5,919 nucleotides of DNA from Planctomycetota bacterium (GTDB lineage Bacteria; Planctomycetota; PLA2; JAEUHO01): the NCBI GenBank assembly GCA_029213105.1, contig JARGNS010000244.1, positions 1 through 5,919 on the forward strand, read 5' to 3'. The translations under genes and the position numbers were made by a program. Numbering within the stretch: position 1 is the stretch's first letter; each line of letters starts with the position of its first letter. Under the pieces are notes generated by a model. The model searched no databases. It was not told the origin of the DNA and was given only the letters and a program-made list of their open reading frames with translations. Shown here piece by piece: positions 1 to 5,686 of the stretch.

Positions 1-854
1 CGGAAGCCGTAGGCCCAGATCTCGGGCAAGAAGCCCTGCACGCCAACGAACGGGTTGTCCGGCGGCACCGTGTAGCGCTGCTGCGCCGTGCTGCCGCGCA
101 CATCGATGCGCAGGATGTTGCCGTGCAGCGTCGTGGTGTCCTGGCCGTTGTTCCAGGGGTCCCCGCCCGAGCCACCATCACCGAAGCCGACGTAGAGCAT
201 CCCGTCCGGACCGAAGGCGAGCATGCCCGCGTTGTGGTTCCAGTCGGGCTGGGCGAGCGTGAGGATCTCGTGCATGGAGGCGGGCGAGGCCGACGGGGCT
301 CCGCCCCCCGGCGGGAACGTCGCCGTGTAGCGCGCGATGCGTGAGCGGCGCGGGCTCGCCATCGAGTAGTGCACGTAGAAATGGCCGTTGCTCGCAAAGG
401 CCGGGTCGAAGCAGATGCCGAGCAGGCCCTCTTCGTTCGTGTTGTAGGCCACGGGCCCGCCCACGTCATCGCGCAGGTCGACCACGACACTCGCGGCCAG
501 TACGGCGTCGCTGTTGTCGAAGACGAGCACCCGCCCTGCCTGCTCGATCACATAGAGCCAGTTCGTCCCGTCCGGCGCATGGGTGAGTTGCACCGGCCGC
601 GCGAAGTCGAGGTTGGGGAAGGCACGCACCAGGTCGACCGGCTGCGGCTGCGGGTTGTCGATGGGAAACGCCAGGGCGGCCGTGGCGGGTCGCTCCGCGA
701 GGCCGAAGGGCGCGGGCGGCTCCGGCAGCGGGCTCTCCGGTGCGGGCGTGCCCCCCCCGCCGCCGCAGGCCACCGCCAGGAGGCAGGCCAGGCTCAAGGC
801 GATCGGGAAGACGAGGGCAGGTCGCCCTGCGGGGTGCGAAGCGGGCGGGGTCAT
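1..854 (-). CDS. PQQ-dependent sugar dehydrogenase (glucose/sorbosone dehydrogenase family), lipoprotein; 3' end beyond left edge
   Basis: Translating the minus strand from the ATG at 854 gives 284 uninterrupted codons to the window edge. The first 30 residues are a lipoprotein signal: basic start, hydrophobic stretch, then LLAVAC with Cys30 as the likely lipidated residue, followed by five glycines and a Pro-rich linker. From about residue 70 the protein matches the six-bladed beta-propeller GSDH family: FARPVQLTHAPDGTNWLYVIEQAGRV-type opening, EEGLLGICFDPAF, then WNHNAG with His207, LAFGPDGMLYVGFGDGG, GNILRIDVRG, and PEIWAYGFR at the edge. In soluble PQQ glucose dehydrogenases the NHN histidine is the catalytic base and the following Arg region contacts PQQ; assignment of these roles here is by family knowledge. 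The enzyme would oxidise sugars or related aldoses outside the cytoplasmic membrane. A GGAG at 860-863 lies 5 nt before the ATG and supports this start. The true substrate is unknown, and some family members are not dehydrogenases of glucose. The PQQ-contact residues beyond the edge cannot be checked. Confidence 0.9.
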   Translation of the reverse strand, partial: MTPPASHPAGRPALVFPIALSLACLLAVACGGGGGTPAPESPLPEPPAPFGLAERPATAALAFPIDNPQPQPVDLVRAFPNLDFARPVQLTHAPDGTNWLYVIEQAGRVLVFDNSDAVLAASVVVDLRDDVGGPVAYNTNEEGLLGICFDPAFASNGHFYVHYSMASPRRSRIARYTATFPPGGGAPSASPASMHEILTLAQPDWNHNAGMLAFGPDGMLYVGFGDGGSGGDPWNNGQDTTTLHGNILRIDVRGSTAQQRYTVPPDNPFVGVQGFLPEIWAYGF

Positions 855-863
855 GGGCTCTCC

Positions 864-875
864 GGGTGCGCACCC
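864..875. promoter_or_regulatory. 12-bp perfect palindrome GGGTGCGCACCC upstream of the dehydrogenase gene
   Basis: GGGTGC and GCACCC form a perfect palindrome directly beyond the ribosome binding site of the minus-strand gene, 10-21 nt before its ATG. It could be a regulator binding site, or in the transcript a 4-bp hairpin beside the ribosome site. An overlapping alternative pairs GCGCA (868-872) with TGCGC (879-883). In a GC-rich genome a palindrome of this size can arise by chance, so function is only a possibility. Confidence 0.3.
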
Positions 876-1020
876 CCATGCGCGGTGGACCTGTCCGTAG
901 CAAGTCCAGACTACCCCTCGTTGCACGCCTTGGCACGGAGCGGGTCGCACCCTGCCCCAACGTGGGACCGAAGCCGCGGGGCTCCCGTACCCCACCGGGA
1001 GGCGACAGCGAGCCATCCGA

Positions 1021-1036
1021 CCCGCGTCCACGCGGG
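1021..1036 (+). other. Small hairpin in the presumed transporter leader
   Basis: CCCGCG (1021-1026) and CGCGGG (1031-1036) pair perfectly around a TCCA loop, ending 27 nt before the AGGAGG of the transporter gene. A 6-bp all-GC stem would be stable in RNA. There is no T-tract, so it does not look like a terminator. A role in translation control is possible but not shown. Confidence 0.3.
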
Positions 1037-1062
1037 GGCGGGGTGCAGTACGGTCTCCGCCC

Positions 1063-1068
1063 AGGAGG
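1063..1068 (+). promoter_or_regulatory. Ribosome binding site AGGAGG for the transporter
   Basis: A full AGGAGG core sits 9 nt before the ATG at 1078. It is the strongest Shine-Dalgarno sequence in the window and fixes the transporter start. Confidence 0.8.
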
Positions 1069-1077
1069 CCCTGCGCC

Positions 1078-2889
1078 ATGTCCGTGCACCAGATCATCGC
1101 CGTTGCGACGCTCGCCGCCGCCATGGTGCTGTTCATCACCGAGGCCATCCCCCTGTGGATGACGGCCCTCTCGATTCCCGTGGTCCTGGCCGCCACCGGA
1201 ACCCTCGAGAGCGCGGACCAGGCCCTCGTCGGGTTCGGCAACCCGGCCGTGCTGGCCCTGGCCTCGATCTTCGTGCTCGGCGCCGGCATGAAGGAGAGCG
1301 GCGTGGCCACCCTCATGGCGCAGGGGCTACGACGGGTCGGGGGCAAGAACGAGACGGTCCTCGTGCTCTCGATCATGATCGCGGTGGCGACGTTGTCCGC
1401 GATCATGTCCAACGCCGCGACCGTGGCCGTGTTCCTGCCCGCCGTGGCCGTCCTGGCGCGACGGGCCGACATCCCCGCCTCACGCCTCATGATGCCCCTC
1501 TCGTTTGCGGCCATCGTCGGCGGCACCATGACCACGATCGGTACGACGCCGAACTTGATCCTGGCCGAGGATCTCCGCCAGCGCATGGGCCCCGACGGGG
1601 GGCTACGCATGACCGATTTCCTGGCGGTCGGCGCGCCGGTCACGGCATTGTGCATCCTCTTCATGGCCTTCATCGGACGGCGCTGGCTGCCCGCCCACAA
1701 TGACGAAGATCGTCTGCGCCGCGCCCAACTGCCCGACGAGCTGGCCCAGTCCTACGGCCTCACCGCGAACCTGCATCGCATGCGGTTGACGGGCGAGTCG
1801 ACGATCGTCGGCCAGACCCTGGGGGAGGCCAACCTCGATGGACGCTGGCACCTGAAACTCGTGGGCGTGAGGCGACCGCGCGGCAATCGCAAGCGCACGC
1901 TGCACCCGCACGTCGATCTCGTCTTCGAACAGGGTGACGAGCTCTACATCGAGGGCCGCACGGAAGACGCCTGGGGGTTCTCCGAGGATGCCTGGGTGCA
2001 GTTCGGCGTGGCCGATGCGGGCTCGATGGAGCGCCTGATCGAGCAGGGCGTGACCCTCGCGGAGGTCACGCTGCCCCCGCGCTCCGACGCGCTCGGCAAG
2101 ACGTTTCGCAGCCTGAAGTTCCGCAATCAGTTCAACCTCAGCGTCATGGCCATCTGGCGCCGGGACGAGATCCTCTCCAAGGGCCTGGCTGACACCGATC
2201 TCATGCTGGGCGACGCGTTCCTCGTGGCGGGCACGGGCGCGTCCATCCGCGAACTCGGACGCGATCCCCGCTTCATCGTCCTGAGCGAGGGCGTGCAGGG
2301 CGAGGATGTGCGCCGTGCCCCCCTGGCCATCGGCCTGCTGCTGCTCGCGCTCCTGCCGCCTCTGCTGGGATGGATGCCCCTCGCGCTGAGCGCGCTGGGA
2401 AGTGCGATCCTGATGCGCGCCACGCGCTGTGTGTCCCGCGCCGGCATCCGCGAGTCGATGGACTTCCGGATCCTGTTCCTGATCGCGGGCACGATTCCCC
2501 TGGGCATCGCCCTCGAGCAGCATGGCGTCGCGGCGGGAACCGCGAGCTTCATCCTGGGGGTCGAACCAGCACTCGGCACCGGCGGCGTCATCGCCGCACT
2601 GTTTGTCATCGCGGCCGTCCTGAGCACCACGAGCAACAACGGCGCCGCGGCCGTGATCCTCGCCCCCGTCGCCTACGAGGTGGCCCTGGGGTCGACCCTG
2701 GGTTTCGACAAGACCTTCCTCGCCGTGGCGTTCGGCACGAGCTGCGCCTACGTGCTGCCCTTCGCCCATCAGTGCAACCTCATGGTCATGGGTGCGGGCG
2801 GCTACCGCACGCGGGACTTCGCGCGCGTGGGTATCGGCATGAGTCTCGTCATGGCGGCAGGCACGATCGTGATGCTGCAGATCCTCTGA
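1078..2889 (+). CDS. SLC13/DASS-type anion transporter with two RCK_C (TrkA-C) domains
   Basis: The 603-residue product has the split-membrane layout of the divalent-anion:sodium symporter family members that carry cytosolic TrkA-C domains. The first membrane half covers about residues 5-205 and the second about 412-602, each with several hydrophobic helices. Between them lie two RCK_C-like domains at about 230-305 and 324-404; each has the domain's usual pattern of a G-x-T/S-L/F turn followed by a G-D-x-L/F strand. Family motifs are visible: SNAAT at 111-115 after a hydrophobic helix, TTIGTTPN at 152-159, the second-half counterpart TTSNNGAAA at 517-525, and the terminal P-x-x-HQCN-x-x-V-x-G-x-GGY region around 561-576. 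The two S-N motifs form the sodium and substrate sites in structurally known relatives. Likely substrates are sulfate or another small anion or carboxylate, probably driven by sodium; which one cannot be told from sequence. Length is normal for this subgroup (about 600). It converges tightly on the next gene. Confidence 0.88.
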   Translation: MSVHQIIAVATLAAAMVLFITEAIPLWMTALSIPVVLAATGTLESADQALVGFGNPAVLALASIFVLGAGMKESGVATLMAQGLRRVGGKNETVLVLSIMIAVATLSAIMSNAATVAVFLPAVAVLARRADIPASRLMMPLSFAAIVGGTMTTIGTTPNLILAEDLRQRMGPDGGLRMTDFLAVGAPVTALCILFMAFIGRRWLPAHNDEDRLRRAQLPDELAQSYGLTANLHRMRLTGESTIVGQTLGEANLDGRWHLKLVGVRRPRGNRKRTLHPHVDLVFEQGDELYIEGRTEDAWGFSEDAWVQFGVADAGSMERLIEQGVTLAEVTLPPRSDALGKTFRSLKFRNQFNLSVMAIWRRDEILSKGLADTDLMLGDAFLVAGTGASIRELGRDPRFIVLSEGVQGEDVRRAPLAIGLLLLALLPPLLGWMPLALSALGSAILMRATRCVSRAGIRESMDFRILFLIAGTIPLGIALEQHGVAAGTASFILGVEPALGTGGVIAALFVIAAVLSTTSNNGAAAVILAPVAYEVALGSTLGFDKTFLAVAFGTSCAYVLPFAHQCNLMVMGAGGYRTRDFARVGIGMSLVMAAGTIVMLQIL

Positions 2890-2901
2890 CGCCGTACGTG
2901 C

Positions 2902-4254
2902 TCAGCGGACCGGTGGCGGCCCCCACTCCACGGACCCCTCATGCGTGGCGAAGGCCCCGGGGAGGAGCGGCTTGCCGCGGCGCCCCCCGTTGACCGGCAG
3001 CGGCGGATTCCACGGCGGGAACAGCGCCGGCGGCGCGGCCACGGCGCGAACGCCCAAGCGGTGACCACCCGCGCCCAGGTCCTCGTAGACGAGCGCGTGA
3101 TCCCCAGGGCCCCCCGCAAGTGCCTCGGCCGACGGCGCCCCCCCGCCAGCCATGAGGGTGACGGCGAGACGCACGAGACGATGCGTCGCACGCTGCATCA
3201 GCTGGCGATGCAGCATGAACCGCATGCTCGCGACCTCCGCGCGGATGATCTGTCCCCCCTCGGGCTCCACGGGCAGCGCGGTACGGAGTGCCTCGGGCGT
3301 TCGACGCCCCCGCAGCACATCCGCGATCGTGGCCTGCCGCGCGACGACCTCACGCGCCTCCGCGGCCGCGTCGAAGAACAGGTACGCCTGCCAATCGAGG
3401 CGCTCGAGGAAACCACTGGGGCCTCCGAGAAAGATCGTGTCGGCGGCCGCGGTGCTCCCCTCGGCCAGCGCCCGGGCCAGCGGGATCCCCAGGGTGAGGC
3501 GCGTGCCGTCGATGGCGGACGCAAGGTCCTCCGGACGGGGAGGCGGCTCGGCCACCCAACGCGCCCGGGCGTCGGCCGGCAAGCGCCCACGCCACGCCAG
3601 CAGCAGGTAGCAGCGATCGCGGATCGCGGCCATCGCCGTGCTCAAGGCGTGGTCGAGCGTCGAGCCGAACGGCCGCAGCAACGACGGCATGCGGTCGAGT
3701 CCCCGCAGCCCCACGGCCGCATCGAGGTAGAGCGCGTGCAGTACGTACCAATGGACGACGTCGAGCAGGCGCCAAACGGGCGCCGTCTCGATGTGTCCCA
3801 GACTCTGCGCCAAGGTCGGCATGCCGTGCTCGTCCACATGGCGATGCCACCACACGGGACTCGAGACGCTCGCCAGCCCGTCGTCCAGCAGGGCCTCGAG
3901 GGCGCGTGCATGCGGCGCCCACCCACGGTGATACGCGGCAACGTTCTCCGGCATCGCGCCACCGTGCTCGAGGTACGCACGCTCCTGCTCGCGCGAGTCG
4001 CGCGCCTCGATCCCGGCCGGCTCCTCCCGCTGGCCCCAGGCCCGGAACGCGGCGAGCTGCGTGGGATCGCCGGCGGCGTGCTGGGCCAGGAAGTCCGCGA
4101 CCGTCGTCCCGTGGCCCGCGGCGGCCTGCTCCGCCAGCAGGGCGTCGAGGGCGTCGGCATCCTTGTTCTCGCGGGCCAGGACGAACGCCCAGACCACCAG
4201 CGCACCGCCCGCCAGGGCCAGCACGACCCAGAAGACGATGCGCCGGATCCTCAC
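2902..4254 (-). CDS. Uncharacterised protein with one N-terminal membrane anchor
   Basis: I do not recognise this 450-residue protein. The start is taken as GTG at 4254, not at the upstream in-frame ATG at 4401. The GTG has GGAGG 5 nt before it, is followed at once by a basic stretch and one hydrophobic helix (about residues 6-27), and the longer version would overlap the divergent gene with low-quality Ser/Arg-rich sequence. An ATG at 4259 is out of frame and stops after two codons. The rest (about 30-450) looks extracytoplasmic, alpha-helical and Ala/Leu/Arg-rich, with many Trp and His around 105-160 and no catalytic motif I can name. Residues about 335-425 (a long helix, a P-S-A-E-A-L stretch, then LVYEDLGAGGHRLGVRA) loosely resemble the pseudopilin-like C-terminal part of some large planctomycete hypothetical proteins; this is a weak memory-based impression. 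It is divergent from the selenoprotein-like gene, with 64 bp between starts, and may share its regulation. Confidence 0.75.
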   Translation of the reverse strand: MRIRRIVFWVVLALAGGALVVWAFVLARENKDADALDALLAEQAAAGHGTTVADFLAQHAAGDPTQLAAFRAWGQREEPAGIEARDSREQERAYLEHGGAMPENVAAYHRGWAPHARALEALLDDGLASVSSPVWWHRHVDEHGMPTLAQSLGHIETAPVWRLLDVVHWYVLHALYLDAAVGLRGLDRMPSLLRPFGSTLDHALSTAMAAIRDRCYLLLAWRGRLPADARARWVAEPPPRPEDLASAIDGTRLTLGIPLARALAEGSTAAADTIFLGGPSGFLERLDWQAYLFFDAAAEAREVVARQATIADVLRGRRTPEALRTALPVEPEGGQIIRAEVASMRFMLHRQLMQRATHRLVRLAVTLMAGGGAPSAEALAGGPGDHALVYEDLGAGGHRLGVRAVAAPPALFPPWNPPLPVNGGRRGKPLLPGAFATHEGSVEWGPPPVR

Positions 4255-4259
4255 CTCAT

Positions 4260-4264
4260 CCTCC
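4260..4264 (-). promoter_or_regulatory. Ribosome binding site that fixes the GTG start of the minus-strand gene
   Basis: On the minus strand the sequence reads GGGAGGATGAG followed by GTG. The GGAGG core is 5 nt from the GTG at 4254. The intervening ATG at 4259 leads straight to a TGA, so GTG is the only start that uses this site. Confidence 0.65.
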
Positions 4265-4289
4265 CTGTCCGACCCCGAGCCGCTTGAGC

Positions 4290-4302
4290 GTACAGTCTGT
4301 AC
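4290..4302. promoter_or_regulatory. Perfect interrupted palindrome GTACAG-T-CTGTAC in the divergent promoter region; candidate operator
   Basis: The two 6-bp arms are exact reverse complements around a single T and lie between two genes whose starts are only 64 bp apart. Each strand has a -10-like hexamer inside the palindrome (TACAGT on plus, TACAGA on minus). A regulator bound here would block both genes. No good -35 is visible on either strand, so the promoter assignment is tentative. It does not match an operator consensus I can name with confidence. Confidence 0.4.
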
Positions 4303-4307
4303 CGAAC

Positions 4308-4313
4308 GGGAGG
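4308..4313 (+). promoter_or_regulatory. Ribosome binding site for the selenoprotein-like gene
   Basis: GGGAGG lies 5 nt before the ATG at 4319. It supports translation starting there, at a proper signal peptide, and not at any upstream ATG or at the TTG after the in-frame TGA. Confidence 0.7.
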
Positions 4314-4318
4314 TCTCC

Positions 4319-5686
4319 ATGCGAATCCGTCTCTGGCCGCTGGCGGCCGTCGTGCTCCTCGCCGTGGCGCCGCTGCACGCGGATGAAGGGCAGGCGCTCA
4401 AGGAGCTCCTGCAGGATCACTCGCTCCAGGGCGACTGGATCTACGACGACGTGGAGGCGGGCTTTCTTGCGGCCTCCAAGAGCGGCAAGCCGCTCCTGAT
4501 CTCGTTCCGCTGCGTGCCATGACTGGGCTGCGAGAGCATCGACGGCCAGTTGGTCGCCCGCACCGATCCCGGACTCAAGGCACTCCTCGAGAAGTTCGTC
4601 ACCGTGCGCTGCGTGCAGATGGGCGGCGTGGACCTCGGACTCTTCCAGAGTGACCCCATGCTCTCGTGGTCCGTGTTCCTCATGAACGGGGACAAGACGA
4701 TCTACGGACGCTTCGGCCTCGCGCACGAGGACGCCAAGCGCAGCAAGAAGGACTCGAACACCAACCACTCCGTCGCGGGGATCAAGGCGGCGCTGGAGGG
4801 CGCCCTCGAGGTGCATGCCGGCTACACGCAGGACCCGGCCACGTGGAAGCCGATCCTGGCAGCCAAGACCGGCGCGCCCTGGCCCTGGAAGTACGCCGAG
4901 AAGACGCCCGCCGCGCGCAAGTACAAGCGCCTCGAGCGCATCAAGGGCTCCAGCCGCGACACGAAGGGTTGCGTGCACTGCCACGAGATCCAGCGCGTGC
5001 TGATCGACTCGTACTTCATGAAGAAGAAGCCGGTCACCGACGCGATGCTCTGGATGTATCCGCATCCCGAGTGGGTCGGCCTGTCCCTGCACCCGGATCA
5101 CCGTGGCTTGGTCACCAAGGTCGTGGCGAAGAGTCCCGCCGCCGCCGCAGGCCTGCGCCCTGACGACGTCATCGAGACGCTGCAGGCGCAGCCGATCCTC
5201 TCGCCGGCCGATGTCGTGTGGGTCCTGCACCAGACTCCGGAGGAGGGCGCACGCCTCACCGTCGGCATCCGCCGGGACGGCAAGAGCCAGTCCCTGCCCC
5301 TCGCCCTACCGAAGGACTGGCGTCGACGCTTCGGTGACTTCGCCTGGCGCTACCGCATCGCCGGCTACGCCATGTGGCTGTGGGCCGGGGCGACCCTGGC
5401 GGACGACAAGGCGGGCGTGCGCATCGCCAGCCATGCGCCGTGGTGGTTCAAGAAGGACCACAAGGGTGCGCGCAAGGTACTGAAGAAGCGTGACGTCATC
5501 GTGGCCGTCGACGGGAAAGCCACGCACGATGGCGTACGCCCGTGGACTCGCAGCACCTACCTCGCCTACCTGATGCGCGAGAAGAAGCCGGGCAGCACGA
5601 TCAAGCTCACCGTCCAGCGGGGCGACAAGCAGGTGCCCGTGCAGTTCAAGCTGCCCAGGCCGCGCCCCGAGGTCCTCGGCCACTGA
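4319..5686 (+). CDS. Probable exported selenoprotein: thioredoxin-like fold with UxxC, CxxCH motif and two PDZ-like regions
   Basis: One frame runs from the ATG at 4319 to a TGA stop at 5684, broken only by an in-frame TGA at codon 68. Read through as selenocysteine, the product is 455 residues. Residues 1-21 are a signal peptide ending PLHA before Asp22, so the protein is exported. Residues about 38-165 look thioredoxin-like: a DVEAGFLAASKSGKPLLISF strand-helix lead-in, then C65-V-P-U68-L-G-C71, then a later strand with FLMNGDKTIYGRFG. The usual cis-Pro position appears to be Ser (LSWSVF). Residues 218-222 are CVHCH, a c-type heme attachment motif, with Met residues nearby that could be distal ligands. 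Residues about 252-330 form a PDZ domain (LVTKVV..SPAAAAGLRPDDVIETLQ). Residues about 360-450 look like a second PDZ (KKRDVIVAVDGK at 389-400). I recall similar uncharacterised Trx/CxxCH/PDZ proteins with Cys at the active site in planctomycetes, but cannot verify it. An envelope thiol/selenol oxidoreductase or peroxide/disulfide sensor is inferred. Alternatives are a nonsense mutation or sequencing error. Confidence 0.8.
4520..4522 (+). other. In-frame TGA, predicted selenocysteine codon (Sec68)
   Basis: The TGA follows RCVP and precedes LGC. It differs by one base from the Cys codon TGC, and it sits exactly where a CxxC active site would put its first Cys. Frame, GC-ending codons and plausible protein sequence continue on both sides. 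TGA also ends every other gene end visible in the window (2887-2889, 2902-2904, 5646-5648, 5684-5686), so TGA has not been globally reassigned here. Confidence 0.78.
4538..4567 (+). promoter_or_regulatory. Candidate bacterial SECIS hairpin after the in-frame TGA
   Basis: Drawn by eye, the upper stem CGGCC (4543-4547) pairs with GGUCG (4552-4556), including one G-U, around the loop AGUU, whose second base is G. The loop starts 25 nt after the TGA. A lower stem AUCG (4538-4541) can pair with CGAU (4564-4567) across an uneven internal loop. An alternative in the same place pairs CGAC (4540-4543) with GUCG (4553-4556) around a 9-nt loop beginning GG, 21 nt after the TGA. Both fit the general bacterial SECIS rules as I know them: short stem, small loop with an early G, close downstream of UGA. 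A third, mutually exclusive fold pairs ACUGG (4522-4526) with CCAGU (4546-4550), with loop GAGCA at 4534-4538, which is nearer the TGA than usual. No energies were computed. Confidence 0.5.

Larger units (their letters stand above)
855..1077. other. Divergent intergenic region between the dehydrogenase and transporter genes
   Basis: This 223-bp stretch separates two genes transcribed away from each other and should hold both promoters. I see the ribosome binding sites, a palindrome next to the minus-strand gene and a small hairpin next to the plus-strand gene. I see no convincing -35/-10 pair on either strand. No open frame here looks coding. Confidence 0.7.

Noticed and set aside
921..949. 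A sigma-54-like promoter (TTGCACGCC then TGGCACGGAGC)
   Set aside because: The GG and GC elements are not at the required spacing in either orientation: after TGGCACG the expected TTGC is absent at the right distance.
369..1703. A long plus-strand open frame covering the dehydrogenase, the intergenic region and the transporter start
   Set aside because: It is antisense to a clear PQQ dehydrogenase and out of frame with the transporter. The peptide is Arg/Gly/His-rich with no family features, as expected for a chance open frame in GC-rich DNA.
1603..2769. A 388-codon minus-strand open frame opposite the transporter
   Set aside because: The plus-strand frame has unmistakable transporter motifs. 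The opposite peptide is His/Gln/Arg/Ala-rich and lacks any recognisable domain.
2941..4287. A 448-codon plus-strand open frame opposite the orphan membrane protein
   Set aside because: The minus-strand frame has a ribosome site, a clean membrane helix and balanced composition. The plus-strand peptide is Arg/Gln/Gly-rich and has no good ribosome site.
4290..4302. The palindrome as a LexA (SOS) box
   Set aside because: It contains ACAG and CTGT in the opposite order to the gamma-proteobacterial box, and its GTAC half-sites are one base too far apart for the cyanobacterial form. Neither neighbouring gene is a DNA-repair gene.
4550..5686. A separate gene starting at TTG 4550 after the in-frame TGA
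   Set aside because: It would start in the middle of a thioredoxin-like fold, lose the signal peptide although the CxxCH motif implies export, and has no clear ribosome site. It is in the same frame as the upstream part, so one readthrough product is simpler.
4319..5686. Pseudogene caused by a nonsense mutation
   Set aside because: The only defect is one TGA at the exact redox position, with Cys at +3, possible SECIS hairpins and intact coding on both sides. A random nonsense mutation would rarely land there. It cannot be fully excluded without homologs.
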